Assembly (NCBI GenBank): GCA_024742395.1
Contig: JANSYO010000046.1
Span: 1 to 33,432, forward strand
DNA from: Cytophagales bacterium
GTDB lineage: Bacteria > Bacteroidota > Bacteroidia > Cytophagales > Spirosomataceae
DNA: 33,432 nucleotides
Direction: 5' to 3'
Made by a program: the position numbers and the translations under genes. Every line of letters begins with the position of its first letter. The first letter of the stretch is position 1. A model generated the notes under the pieces. The model was not told where the DNA came from. It searched no databases and saw only the letters and a program-made list of their open reading frames with translations. This document shows positions 1 to 8,701 of the stretch, piece by piece.

Positions 1-719
1 AGTTCTGACCAGTAATAAGCCGTGTCTTTAATACCTGAATTGATAAAAAAGTGAAGCATTTTCAGCTTAAAGCGTGCATTCGGCTTTATTTTTTCTAAAT
101 AAAGCTCGTCTACATCCTTATATCTGATTCCTAATCTAGAAGTATAGAATGCAAAATTAGGTTCTTCATCAGTAGCAATTCGAATTCCGATCTGAACCTC
201 CTCTGCTTCAGCATGGGCCAGGTAATGGTCTATTTCTCTGAGGTTATCCAGTACAGGCACCACATTCTCAAAACCATCATTAATAAGATTGGTGATATTT
301 TTCAAATACTCCGGTCTTTTATGCCCGTTGCATATCACATAGGTTTCCTTATTTATCTTACCATCATCGTAAAGGGCTTTGATGATGTTTATGTCAAACG
401 CCGAAGATGTTTCTAAATGAATTTTATTCTTCAGAGCCTCCTCCATCACATACTGAAAGTGTGATGATTTAGTACAATAAGCATAGGTATACGTCCCTTT
501 ATAATTGTACTTCTTCATGGCATTTTTGAACAGCAGTCTGGCATGCTCAATATGCTCGGTAATTTTAGGTAAGTAAGTGATTTTTAAAGGAGTACCGTAT
601 TTTTTAATGATATCCATCAAAGGAACATTATTAAAAAGCAGGTTATTGTTGACATCTACACCAAACTCTCTCGTTGGAAATTCAAAGGTTTGTTGGATTA
701 AGTCAATATATCTCTTCAT
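1..719 (-). CDS. speA: Arginine decarboxylase (type III PLP fold), 5' part only
   Basis: This is the N-terminal 239 residues of a protein that runs off the left edge of the window. It begins MKRYIDLIQQTFEFP and resembles the Bacteroidota form of biosynthetic arginine decarboxylase, which makes agmatine for polyamine synthesis in the cytoplasm. The segment YAYCTKSSHF near residues 79-88 fits the start of the alanine-racemase-like PLP barrel, with Lys84 as the probable PLP lysine. It is followed by ETSSAFDINI and VICNGHKR, which I also associate with this family. The ATG at 719 is the first good start; a divergent gene (mpl) begins 161 bases away. The C-terminal domain with the substrate cysteine is not visible, so a diaminopimelate or carboxynorspermidine decarboxylase-like paralogue cannot be excluded. 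Confidence 0.82.
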   Translation of the reverse strand, partial: MKRYIDLIQQTFEFPTREFGVDVNNNLLFNNVPLMDIIKKYGTPLKITYLPKITEHIEHARLLFKNAMKKYNYKGTYTYAYCTKSSHFQYVMEEALKNKIHLETSSAFDINIIKALYDDGKINKETYVICNGHKRPEYLKNITNLINDGFENVVPVLDNLREIDHYLAHAEAEEVQIGIRIATDEEPNFAFYTSRLGIRYKDVDELYLEKIKPNARFKLKMLHFFINSGIKDTAYYWSE

Positions 720-880
720 TACTACAAATTACGCCGAAGGCTAAAAATTGGTTGACCAGAATGGGCTGGATCCACAAATACTACGTGCAAATGTGCCATA
801 AAATTTACAAATTGCAATCAAATTTCTGTGCTTTCATAATGCACAAAACCCCAAAACACTAACAGAATAACTAACACTTC

Positions 881-2323
881 ATGTCTCAAAATGTCCATTT
901 CATAGCCATCGGTGGTGCCGTAATGCACAATCTGGCTTTGGCTTTACAAAAGAAAGGATTTAATGTAACGGGTTCTGATGATGAGATTTACGATCCGGCC
1001 AAAAGTCGGCTTCAGAAAGCGAATATATTACCTGAAAAAATAGGCTGGGATGCCGAAAACATACATGAAGGACTGGATGCCATCATCTTAGGCATGCATG
1101 CCAGAAAGGATAATCCAGAACTTTTAAAGGCTCAGGAGCTAGGTTTGAAAATCTATTCATTCCCCGAATATGTTTATGAGCAGAGCAAAGAAAAGCAACG
1201 TATTGTCATTGCAGGCAGCCATGGTAAAACCAGCATTACCAGTATAATTCTGCATGTTCTAAAATACTACGATAGAAAATTTGACTATCTGGTAGGAGCT
1301 CAGATTGAAGGGTTTGACCTTATGGTAAAACTGACAGACGATGCTCCCACAATTGTTTTAGAAGGCGATGAATATCTTTCTTCAGCCTTAGAAATGAAGT
1401 CAAAGTTCTTGTTCTACCATCCTCACATAGCCTTGGTGTCTGGTATCGCCTGGGATCATTTCAATGTTTTTCCAAAATTTGAGGATTATGTGAAGGCATT
1501 TGAGCAGCTGGCAGATGGTATGCCTAAAGCGGGTACACTATTTTATGATGAATCTGATGACATCATGAAAGTAATTACCGCGAAAGAAAGAGCTGATGTG
1601 GCGGAGATACCTTACAACGCCCATCCTTACAAAGTCAAAGAGGGCGTGGTATACTTACAAACCGCACAAGGTGAAGTGCCTTTAAAGATTTTTGGTGAGC
1701 ATAACATGAAGAACCTGGAAGGAGCCAGATTGATCCTTGAAAAGCTGGCCATTACAGATGAAATGTTCTACAAAGCTATTCAGTCATTTAGTGGTGCGGC
1801 CAAAAGACTTGAAACTTTGGGAGGAAACAAACAATGCATGATTTACCGTGATTTTGCTCATGCACCTTCTAAAGTGGGAGCTACCACACATGCCGCCAAA
1901 GAACTTTTCCCTGACAGAGACCTAGTGGCTTGTTATGAGTTACATACATACAGCAGTTTAAATAAAGATTTCTTGCCACAGTATGCTGAGAAATTAAACC
2001 AGGCAGATCAGGCCGTGGTCTTCTACAGTCCGCATACTTTGGAGATGAAAAAGATGCCAGCGATCTCTTTTGATGAAATTAAAGAAGCTTTTGGTAGAGA
2101 CGACCTACAGGTATTTACAGATGCCGGCGATTTGAAAAAATACCTTCTGGATCAAAACTGGTACAAAAAGAATCTGTTAATGATGTCTTCAGGCACTTTT
2201 GGAGGAACAGACCTAACCGAACTAACACAGGAAATTTTGAATTTGCCGGTAGAAGTTACCGAAGAAAAACCAAAGAAGAAATCTTATAAATTAGGCCGCC
2301 TTTTTAAGAAGAAGTCAAAATAA
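881..2323 (+). CDS. mpl: UDP-N-acetylmuramate:L-alanyl-gamma-D-glutamyl-meso-diaminopimelate ligase (Mpl)
   Basis: This 480-residue cytoplasmic Mur-ligase homologue most resembles Mpl, which recycles murein tripeptide by joining it to UDP-MurNAc at the cost of ATP. Seen: an N-terminal Rossmann part (FIAIGGAVMHNLALAL, then VTGSDDEIYDP), the ATP-binding P-loop GSHGKTS at residues 112-118, the central-domain LEGDEYLSSA segment, GEHNMKN, and DFAHAPSKVGAT at the start of the C-terminal domain. MurC is the main alternative; the GGAVMHNLA start and the DFAHAP motif favour Mpl. The C-terminus ends in a lysine-rich tail (EEKPKKKSYKLGRLFKKKSK) that looks like an added basic tail. The gene stands alone, divergent from speA, and ends 3 bases from the convergent glycosyltransferase gene. 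Confidence 0.8.
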   Translation: MSQNVHFIAIGGAVMHNLALALQKKGFNVTGSDDEIYDPAKSRLQKANILPEKIGWDAENIHEGLDAIILGMHARKDNPELLKAQELGLKIYSFPEYVYEQSKEKQRIVIAGSHGKTSITSIILHVLKYYDRKFDYLVGAQIEGFDLMVKLTDDAPTIVLEGDEYLSSALEMKSKFLFYHPHIALVSGIAWDHFNVFPKFEDYVKAFEQLADGMPKAGTLFYDESDDIMKVITAKERADVAEIPYNAHPYKVKEGVVYLQTAQGEVPLKIFGEHNMKNLEGARLILEKLAITDEMFYKAIQSFSGAAKRLETLGGNKQCMIYRDFAHAPSKVGATTHAAKELFPDRDLVACYELHTYSSLNKDFLPQYAEKLNQADQAVVFYSPHTLEMKKMPAISFDEIKEAFGRDDLQVFTDAGDLKKYLLDQNWYKKNLLMMSSGTFGGTDLTELTQEILNLPVEVTEEKPKKKSYKLGRLFKKKSK

Positions 2324-2326
2324 CAT

Positions 2327-3340
2327 TCAAGTGTCAGATTTGTTTACCAGATCTGACACTTCATCTACATCAATTAGATGTAAACAAGCGTAATCTTCCC
2401 TGTAGCAGGGTTTATTGCCATAAATAGAGCATGGCCGGCAAGGTAATTCACTTTTCGGTACCTGAACAATATTATGCTCCTGACTTCCAAACGGCCCAAA
2501 ACCTGCATTAGGATGGGTAGCTCCCCAAACAGAGACCGTTCTTATGCCAGCCAGTGCGGCTAAATGCATGTTTCCGCTATCCATACATAACATTACATCT
2601 AATGCTGATATAAGCGAAAGTTGCTGCTTCAGACTATATTTAGGTCCTATCACCTCTACGTTGTCAAAATCAACTGAGAGCTGTCTCAATAAATATATCT
2701 CTTCATCACCTCCTCCAAATAACAGAATGGTAGAGCTTTCCGGAATTGAAAGCATCACTTCTTTGATATATTCTTTTGGCCAGATTTTCCCTTCATGCTG
2801 AGCAAAAGGAGCGATACCTATCCAATGTGACTCTTTATGGAGATCCAGCGGCTCCAGTTCTTTAAAGTAATTTCTTTGACCTACCACATTCAAGTCTACC
2901 TTTAGGCCTGCTTTGCGTAGCACCCTGGCATAACGCTCTGTACTGTGAAGTAGAATTTTATTACTTTTTCTGTTCTTTCTGGTGAGAGCCTTTTTCCTAC
3001 GCCTTCCTTTAAAAATGGTGTAAGAAGATGATCTTAACAAAAACAGTTTGATAAAAAAAGACCGGATGTTTTGATGAAGGTCAAGGATAGATTCAAACTT
3101 CTGCTCTCTCCTCAATTGCCTTGATAGTTTCCAAAGACCTTTAATTCCATCGTATTCCTTGTCTACGTCAATACTCAGGACCTGTATTTGCGGATATCCT
3201 TCAAAAAAAACAGAGAATTTAGGTCTGGTTAATACGATGAATCTGGCATTAGGATTCTGCTCACAGGCAGCAGCCAAAACAGGAAGAGTGAGTAAAATAT
3301 CTCCCATGGCTGAGAACCTAATAACCAAATACGTTTTCAT
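2327..3340 (-). CDS. Glycosyltransferase family 9 (heptosyltransferase-like)
   Basis: This 337-residue protein has the GT-B layout of GT9 enzymes, which transfer ADP-heptose or related sugars onto lipopolysaccharide core at the inner face of the cytoplasmic membrane. Seen: the N-terminal YLVIRFSAMGDILLTLPVL motif, an IGIAPFAQHEGKIWPKEY acceptor-side segment, ILLFGGGDEE, and the nucleotide-sugar region MDSGNMHLAALAGI followed by SVWGATHP. A C-terminal cluster CRPCSIYGNKPC is cysteine-rich. Its ATG overlaps the stop of the upstream DUF4254 gene by one base (TGATG), so the two are translationally coupled. The final codons form one arm of a hairpin. Exact sugar and acceptor are unknown, so I give no gene symbol. 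Confidence 0.8.
   Translation of the reverse strand: MKTYLVIRFSAMGDILLTLPVLAAACEQNPNARFIVLTRPKFSVFFEGYPQIQVLSIDVDKEYDGIKGLWKLSRQLRREQKFESILDLHQNIRSFFIKLFLLRSSSYTIFKGRRRKKALTRKNRKSNKILLHSTERYARVLRKAGLKVDLNVVGQRNYFKELEPLDLHKESHWIGIAPFAQHEGKIWPKEYIKEVMLSIPESSTILLFGGGDEEIYLLRQLSVDFDNVEVIGPKYSLKQQLSLISALDVMLCMDSGNMHLAALAGIRTVSVWGATHPNAGFGPFGSQEHNIVQVPKSELPCRPCSIYGNKPCYREDYACLHLIDVDEVSDLVNKSDT
2329..2361. terminator. Perfect 11-bp hairpin at convergent mpl / glycosyltransferase ends
   Basis: AAGTGTCAGAT (2329-2339) is the exact reverse complement of ATCTGACACTT (2351-2361), with an 11-base loop. It lies just past the mpl stop and covers the last codons of the glycosyltransferase gene. There is no clear T-run after it on either strand, so it is a weak intrinsic terminator at best; a bidirectional transcript-end or RNA-stability hairpin is the likely role. 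Confidence 0.5.
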
Positions 3341-3951
3341 CAGTTTTTTTTGTAGAGTTCCGGATTTAAGCTTGGATCATTATACATTTTCATTTGTTTG
3401 TAAGTTTTCATGTACTTTTTGCCGTCTGTAAGATCAAGCATCAGTTCGTTAAAACAAACAGAAAGATCATGCTCCTGCTCTAAGAGGACCTTAAGTTTAT
3501 TAGCCGCCTTATTTCTGTGATCTACATCTGCGTCTTCACGCTCAGCCTGCTCTATAAAGTGGTAAATTTTCAATTCCAAAATAGACAATCTGTCAAGAAG
3601 CCATCCCGGTGTTTCTGAATTTAACTTACTGTCTTCTCTTATCTCCAATTTACTAAAAAACTGAAGAAATAACTCATCAATTTCTTCTACTTTATCAGTT
3701 CTGTTCTGATTTGAAGCATCAATTTTTCTTTTGGTAAGAATAAACTCTTCATTCGAAATATCATCTCTTCTGATGATATCTTCTAAATGCCACTGTACCG
3801 TATCTATCCAGGTTTTCACATACAGCAAACCTTCTATTGAGTTTTGATCAAATGGGTTGGTTAAACTGGCATTCACATGATCTTGAAGATGATAGTCAGA
3901 AATAGCCTTTCTAAAAATGGCAATAACTTCTTTAGCTGAGAGTAAATTCAT
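3340..3951 (-). CDS. DUF4254 domain protein
   Basis: This 203-residue, largely helical, charged cytoplasmic protein has no signal peptide or membrane segment. It matches what I recall of DUF4254, a family of unknown function mostly found in Bacteroidota. Features include the N-terminal NPFDQNSIEGLLYVKTWIDT and WHLEDIIRRDDI, followed by SNQNRTDKVEEID, and a C-terminal LLEQEHDLSVCFNELMLDL stretch. It sits upstream of the GT9 gene with a one-base stop/start overlap, which suggests the product acts together with the glycosyltransferase, perhaps in surface glycan assembly (inference). Function is not known. Confidence 0.75.
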   Translation of the reverse strand: MNLLSAKEVIAIFRKAISDYHLQDHVNASLTNPFDQNSIEGLLYVKTWIDTVQWHLEDIIRRDDISNEEFILTKRKIDASNQNRTDKVEEIDELFLQFFSKLEIREDSKLNSETPGWLLDRLSILELKIYHFIEQAEREDADVDHRNKAANKLKVLLEQEHDLSVCFNELMLDLTDGKKYMKTYKQMKMYNDPSLNPELYKKN

Positions 3952-3955
3952 GCCG

Positions 3956-3963
3956 CAAATTTA
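3956..3963 (-). promoter_or_regulatory. Possible -7 box for the DUF4254 gene
   Basis: On the minus strand this reads TAAATTTG, a full match to the Bacteroidota TAnnTTTG box, five bases before the ATG. The nearest TTG upstream is only 15 bases away, shorter than usual, so the call is tentative. If real, the mRNA would be leaderless or nearly so. Confidence 0.3.
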
Positions 3964-4016
3964 AGCTGTCCTGACTATCAACATCTAAAAAAAACACGTT
4001 TTGTTTCTATAATTTA

Positions 4017-5306
4017 CTACGAAGGATATACCCACTCTCCCCGATAGTTTCTCTTAAGCAAAGCATTCGCTTCGTCATCATTTAACACCATATCCTTTTC
4101 ATGATCCCACTCTATACTGCGGCCTAGTTTATCAGAAAGCATCCCCAAAAGCGACATATTAGTAGCTTGTCTGCCATGTTCAATGTCGGCATGAGGTAAT
4201 TGACCCGTTTTAATTGACTTTAAAAGGTCTGCCCATACCAATTTAATATTCTGACCATCCGGCAAGTCTAACTTTGGTTCTTCGTGAAGTACGGTAGCAT
4301 TTTTACCATGCGGATAGAAGGTCCAGCCCTGATGCCAGCCCATATGAAAGGTCCCTTCTGTTCCATGAAAATAAGCTCCTACGTTTTCTCCTTGCTGAAC
4401 AGGTCTGGTATTATTTATACTGTGCTCCCAAAAACAAATAAAATCTTCAAATTCGTATGTAACCAACTGATTCTCAGGCACGGTTTGAATATTGTCTCTC
4501 ACCTTGTCAGTACTCACAGAAAATATCTTTTTGGGAGCCTTTTCTTCTGTCCACCATAAAATCTGATCAAACCAGTGAGGTGCCCAGTCGCCTAATGTGC
4601 CATTGGCAAACTCCTTTTGACGCCTCCAGGCTCTAGGGTGAATATCAGAATGATAATCTATTAATTTGGCAGGACCACAATATAAATCCCAGTCTAAACC
4701 CGCTGGTTTAGGTTCACTAGGTCGTTGCTTACCATTGCCTTGTGCATAATTTACAAAAGCTCTAACTTCCTGTATACGGCCTACCTTGCCTGATTTCAGG
4801 AATTCCATTCCACTTACATTATGTGGAGAATACCTGCGATGAAAGTCTACAATACATATCTTACCTGTATCTCTGGCAGTTTTTTGTATAGCAGTTCCTT
4901 CTTTAATAGTATGACCTATAGGTTTTTCAAGAAACACATGAGCTCCGCTTTTCATAGCTGCAATAGCTATCAGAGCATGCCAGTGATCAGGTGTGGCATT
5001 AATTACAATTTCTGGTTTGCTGTTTTTCAAACAATCCCTGAAGTCTTTATATTTTTTGGGTTTATCTGTACACCAGGTTTTCAATTCCTTTTCGCAAGCA
5101 GTAATTTGATTTTCATCGGCATCACAAAGAGCCACTACTTCTACCTCACCACTGGCTACGGCTTCTCTAAGAATATTGGTTCCCCACCAGCCACAGCCTA
5201 TTAAAGCCACTCTGTATTTAGAGGCATTAGCATAAGTAATGAAAGGTCTGGAAATTATACCGGCGGTTGCCAATAATGACGTTTTGAGAAATTCTTGTCG
5301 TTTCAT
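4017..5306 (-). CDS. Gfo/Idh/MocA family oxidoreductase
   Basis: This 429-residue NAD(P)-dependent sugar or inositol dehydrogenase-like protein has a Rossmann segment YRVALIGCGWWGTNIL from about residue 31 and the family EKP motif at residues 127-129, where the lysine is the expected catalytic residue. Next come HRRYSPHN and a WAPHWFDQILWW segment in the C-terminal sheet domain. The first 28 residues look like a Tat signal (MKRQEFLKTSLLATAGII), but the second arginine of RRxFLK is Gln, so export is uncertain. It is on the same strand as DUF4254/GT9 with a 65-base gap, and divergent from the aminotransferase gene. The substrate cannot be told from sequence. Confidence 0.85.
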   Translation of the reverse strand: MKRQEFLKTSLLATAGIISRPFITYANASKYRVALIGCGWWGTNILREAVASGEVEVVALCDADENQITACEKELKTWCTDKPKKYKDFRDCLKNSKPEIVINATPDHWHALIAIAAMKSGAHVFLEKPIGHTIKEGTAIQKTARDTGKICIVDFHRRYSPHNVSGMEFLKSGKVGRIQEVRAFVNYAQGNGKQRPSEPKPAGLDWDLYCGPAKLIDYHSDIHPRAWRRQKEFANGTLGDWAPHWFDQILWWTEEKAPKKIFSVSTDKVRDNIQTVPENQLVTYEFEDFICFWEHSINNTRPVQQGENVGAYFHGTEGTFHMGWHQGWTFYPHGKNATVLHEEPKLDLPDGQNIKLVWADLLKSIKTGQLPHADIEHGRQATNMSLLGMLSDKLGRSIEWDHEKDMVLNDDEANALLKRNYRGEWVYPS

Positions 5307-5429
5307 AAATATTTATAGGGTTTATGCCGTGAATTTAAGAAGAGGTTTCCAATTTCTGGTCCGAAACAGAAAATTGAAGGAATTTTTAGACCTTTGAGAA
5401 TGTCTTAATCCTGAAAATAAACCTCTCGT

Positions 5430-6554
5430 ATGACCTATAACTTCGATAAACAGACCAGCCGCCGTAATACGAACAGTATGAAGTGGGATTTCAAACCATC
5501 TAATGTGCATCCTATGTGGGTAGCTGATATGGATTTTGAGAGTCCTATCGAAATAAAAAAAGCCCTTACAAAAGTAGTAGATAGTCAAATCTATGGCTAT
5601 GCATGGCCACCAAATGAGCTGTATGAGGTAATTATTGATCGTTTGAGCAAAAACCATCATTGGAAAGTTCAAAAAGAATGGATTGTTCTTTTGCCCGGTT
5701 TGGTGCCTGGTCTTCATGCTTCTGCAAGAGTTCTGCCAGAAGATAAGTCTTCAATAATGACTACCACTCCTGTTTACTATCATCTTTTCAGATCGGCCCA
5801 AACTGCCGGTAAGAAAACAACAGAGGTGCCTTTTAAGCGGGAAAACGGTCAATGGAAAATGGATTTTGACAAGATGAAAGCCGAATTGACTCAGGAAGTT
5901 GGTATGTACATGCTGTGCAACCCACACAATCCGAATGGCAGAGTGTTTTCAAGGGATGAATTGAATGAACTCTCTTCATTTTGCCTGGAGAATAATGTAA
6001 TTCTGGTTTCTGATGAAATTCACTGTGACTTGATTTTGGATTCTACCAAAAAGCATATTTCCGTAGCTTCACTCAATGAAAATATTGAAAATCAATCCAT
6101 TACCCTCCTATCTCCAAGTAAGACATTTAATATTGCTGGTTTGGGTGGAAGTTTTGCAGTCATTCCGAATCCTGAAATTCGAAAGAAATTTGAGGCAGCA
6201 AAATTCGGAATTATGCCGCATATGAATTTATGGCAAATAGAATCAATGATGGCCGCTTATCAACATGGCGAACCCTGGAGAAAAGAGCTTATTAATTATT
6301 TAAAAGCCAATCACGATTACCTTCTGGAAGAAATAAATAAAATACCGGGACTTTCAATGGAGGCTTGCGAAGCCACTTACCTGGCATGGATAGCCTGCGA
6401 TCATGAAAATCCGGAGGAATATCTATTGAAACATGGACTTGGTGTCTCAGGTGCTCAGCAATTCAACGGGAAAGGCTATTTTAGATTAAATTTTGGAACT
6501 CAAAGACACAATATTGACAAAGGTCTCGAAATACTTAGAAAAGCATTTTCATAA
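5430..6554 (+). CDS. patB: PatB/MalY-type PLP-dependent aminotransferase / cystathionine beta-lyase
   Basis: This 374-residue fold-type I PLP enzyme begins with the PatB/MalY signature: RRNTNSMKWD, then HPMWVADMDFESP. The PLP site is SPSKTFNIAGLGGSF with Lys231 as Schiff-base lysine; NPHNPNGRVF (near 164-173) and VSDEIHCDL (near 193-201) give the cofactor-contacting Asn, Asp and His/Tyr positions. C-S lyases of this family cleave cystathionine or cysteine to pyruvate, ammonia and a thiol; some act as aminotransferases. The C-terminus FRLNFGTQR holds the carboxylate-binding Arg. It is followed 31 bases on by an aldo/keto reductase and may be cotranscribed with it. Confidence 0.85.
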   Translation: MTYNFDKQTSRRNTNSMKWDFKPSNVHPMWVADMDFESPIEIKKALTKVVDSQIYGYAWPPNELYEVIIDRLSKNHHWKVQKEWIVLLPGLVPGLHASARVLPEDKSSIMTTTPVYYHLFRSAQTAGKKTTEVPFKRENGQWKMDFDKMKAELTQEVGMYMLCNPHNPNGRVFSRDELNELSSFCLENNVILVSDEIHCDLILDSTKKHISVASLNENIENQSITLLSPSKTFNIAGLGGSFAVIPNPEIRKKFEAAKFGIMPHMNLWQIESMMAAYQHGEPWRKELINYLKANHDYLLEEINKIPGLSMEACEATYLAWIACDHENPEEYLLKHGLGVSGAQQFNGKGYFRLNFGTQRHNIDKGLEILRKAFS

Positions 6555-6585
6555 GTGCCTGTCATAGAAAACCCATCTATAAAAC

Positions 6586-7536
6586 ATGAAATACTTACAA
6601 TTCTCTAATTCAGATAAAATTCCAGCTTTAGGACTTGGCACCTGGAAATCAGCCAAAGGTGAAGTGTACAATGCAGTAAGAACTGCCATAAAATTAGGCT
6701 ACAGACATATTGACTGTGCTCATGTGTATGGCAATGAAAAAGAAATTGGCGAAGCGTTTTCAGATGCTTTTAAAGCCGGTGATGTAAAACGTGAAGAGCT
6801 TTGGGTAACCTCAAAGTTATGGAACAATACTCACCGAAAAGAACAGGTAGAACCTGCGATCAAAACCACATTAAAGAATCTTCAACTAGACTATTTGGAT
6901 CTATATCTTATTCACTGGCCTGTAGTTTTACAAGACCACGCCATGTACCCTGAGACCAAAGATGACTTGGTAAGTCTGAGCGTTACTCCATTGGAAGAAA
7001 CGTGGTTTGGTATGATTGATATTAAAAAAGCCGGACTTGCCAGACACATTGGTGTTTCTAACTTCAGTGAGTCAAAAATTGAGCATATTCTTGATAAAAC
7101 GGGAATTCTGCCAGAAATGAATCAGGTAGAAATGCACCCCTTTCTTCAACAGCATGGCCTGAAAGAGTATTGCGATAATAGAAACATTTTGATGACCGCT
7201 TATTCTCCGCTTGGATCAGCCGACAGGCCTGCAAACAGAGTGGATGCCGATGAACCCAAACTGTTTAAAAATGAGATCATCAAAGCTATTGCAAAAGAGC
7301 AAAAATGCAGCGAAGCCCAGGTAATGCTGGCATGGGCTGTTTGCAGAGAAACCGTAGTAATTCCTAAATCTGTAAACCCGGATAGATTAAAACAAAACCT
7401 TGAGGCCGCAGACATTGATTTAAATACAGAACAGATGAACGCTCTGGAGCAAATTAATATGGATTACCGTTTTATCAAAGGCGACTTCTGGTGTATTGAA
7501 GGCTCTGATTATACGCTGGAGAGCCTTTGGGGCTGA
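6586..7536 (+). CDS. Aldo/keto reductase
   Basis: This 316-residue NADPH-dependent TIM-barrel reductase shows the full catalytic tetrad: Asp43 in GYRHIDCAHVYGNE, Tyr48, Lys77 in WVTSKLW and His110 in LYLIHWP. The cofactor end carries VIPKSVNPDRLKQNL, typical of NADP-binding AKRs. The N-terminus (KIPALGLGTWKS) is the usual hairpin that closes the barrel. It probably reduces small aldehydes or sugar aldehydes in the cytoplasm; the exact substrate is open. It lies 31 bases after patB. The sequence after it is AT-rich but without a GC-rich terminator stem. Confidence 0.88.
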   Translation: MKYLQFSNSDKIPALGLGTWKSAKGEVYNAVRTAIKLGYRHIDCAHVYGNEKEIGEAFSDAFKAGDVKREELWVTSKLWNNTHRKEQVEPAIKTTLKNLQLDYLDLYLIHWPVVLQDHAMYPETKDDLVSLSVTPLEETWFGMIDIKKAGLARHIGVSNFSESKIEHILDKTGILPEMNQVEMHPFLQQHGLKEYCDNRNILMTAYSPLGSADRPANRVDADEPKLFKNEIIKAIAKEQKCSEAQVMLAWAVCRETVVIPKSVNPDRLKQNLEAADIDLNTEQMNALEQINMDYRFIKGDFWCIEGSDYTLESLWG

Positions 7537-7642
7537 CAAAATATTTTAGATTAAAAAAACATTAATTTTTTTTACCTGTTTGAGATTTTTTGGGCAAGAA
7601 TTACGTTACTCTTGCACCAAGAATGAATCATAGTAACAGGCA

Positions 7643-8701
7643 GTGAAAAATATAGTTTTATTTTTACTCTTATTTCCCTTTAATAACCTAAAAGCCAAGG
7701 GGCTACCGGCAAACACAGATTTTAAAACTCCACCAAAAATTATACGAACATGTTGCTCGTTTGGTGTGGAGTTAAAACTTGCAGGAGTTCCTTTTAAAAA
7801 GTACTCAGATATCAGCTCTGTTGAGAAACTGGGTGAGCATAAATATTTAGGAAACCCCGCAGAGAATAACGGAATCATCTATACCCTTAAAGGTGGTTTT
7901 ATTGATATTGGTCATTTAAGAGATCAGGCAGACTGGACCGCCTATTTATATTCCGTTATAAACTCTAACATTGGTAAGACTGTTCAGTTGGAGCTTGGCC
8001 ACGAAGGTGGCACCAAAATTCTTGACTTTACAGTGCCCGTTAGATTTTCTCAGGAAGACCGCATAAGAATGGCGGGCAATATAGCCTATGATCTTTCCAT
8101 CTGGCATGAGATTGCCACTTTTTACGGAGCTTCTACTGTTCCTTTAATTCCAGAACGCTATTCTGCTTTTAGTATGGAAGATGCTTATTCCAATATGCTG
8201 GGAGTACAGCTGGGTATGGCTGCGTTACACAGCCCAGAACCTTTTGAAAAAGCCATGACAGATTTAATCTTTGATAAGCTAAAGGAATTAAAGGCTGTGA
8301 AACACCAATATGAAACCGCTGCTGCAATGGAGCTGGTAAAAGAAGACTGGTGGACAGACTCTTATAAACTGCCAAGCAGAAATGTATTGATAAAAAGGGA
8401 GTTCGCTGTAGAAAATCACCTAACACCATGGCTAGTGAATGACTTCACTGAGGAAATTATAGAACCGGAAGTTATTTCTTTAGATGTAAGTACTGAAAAT
8501 GGCGAAGCTTTAGATAAGTTCTACAGGTTAAGTATTAAACTGAATTATAAGTTTAATATGAATAAGATATTGCCGAAGTCTCCTACCAGAATTATCACAC
8601 AAAAGGATTTTCAGCACTTAATTAAACAAGCTGAAATCATCAATAAAGAGAAAGGAGCAAAACTGGTTTCTGCTCTTCCAAAGGCTTATTTCAAAAGCTG
8701 A
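7643..8701 (+). CDS. DUF4056 domain protein, exported
   Basis: This 352-residue protein begins with GTG at 7643; a stop codon sits three codons upstream in frame, so no earlier start exists. A hydrophobic signal peptide (VLFLLLFPFNN) occupies residues 4-14 with likely cleavage near residue 19. The mature part opens with IRTCCSFGVELKLAGVPF, then LGEHKYLGN and GFIDIGHLRDQADW, which I recognise as the start of DUF4056. A later WHEIATFYG and ERYSAFSMEDAYSNMLG segment carries conserved-looking His, Glu and Asp residues, as in a metal- or substrate-binding site (inference). Function is unknown. Its last 16 bases overlap the convergent feoB 3' end. Confidence 0.72.
   Translation: MKNIVLFLLLFPFNNLKAKGLPANTDFKTPPKIIRTCCSFGVELKLAGVPFKKYSDISSVEKLGEHKYLGNPAENNGIIYTLKGGFIDIGHLRDQADWTAYLYSVINSNIGKTVQLELGHEGGTKILDFTVPVRFSQEDRIRMAGNIAYDLSIWHEIATFYGASTVPLIPERYSAFSMEDAYSNMLGVQLGMAALHSPEPFEKAMTDLIFDKLKELKAVKHQYETAAAMELVKEDWWTDSYKLPSRNVLIKREFAVENHLTPWLVNDFTEEIIEPEVISLDVSTENGEALDKFYRLSIKLNYKFNMNKILPKSPTRIITQKDFQHLIKQAEIINKEKGAKLVSALPKAYFKS

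Noticed and set aside
213-416. Open frame on the plus strand inside the arginine decarboxylase region
   Set aside because: It is antisense to a well-supported decarboxylase frame, with no motif of its own.
5322-5717. 131-codon minus-strand frame overlapping the start of the aminotransferase gene
   Set aside because: It is the shadow of the patB frame; the protein has no recognisable domain and the plus-strand gene has all catalytic motifs.
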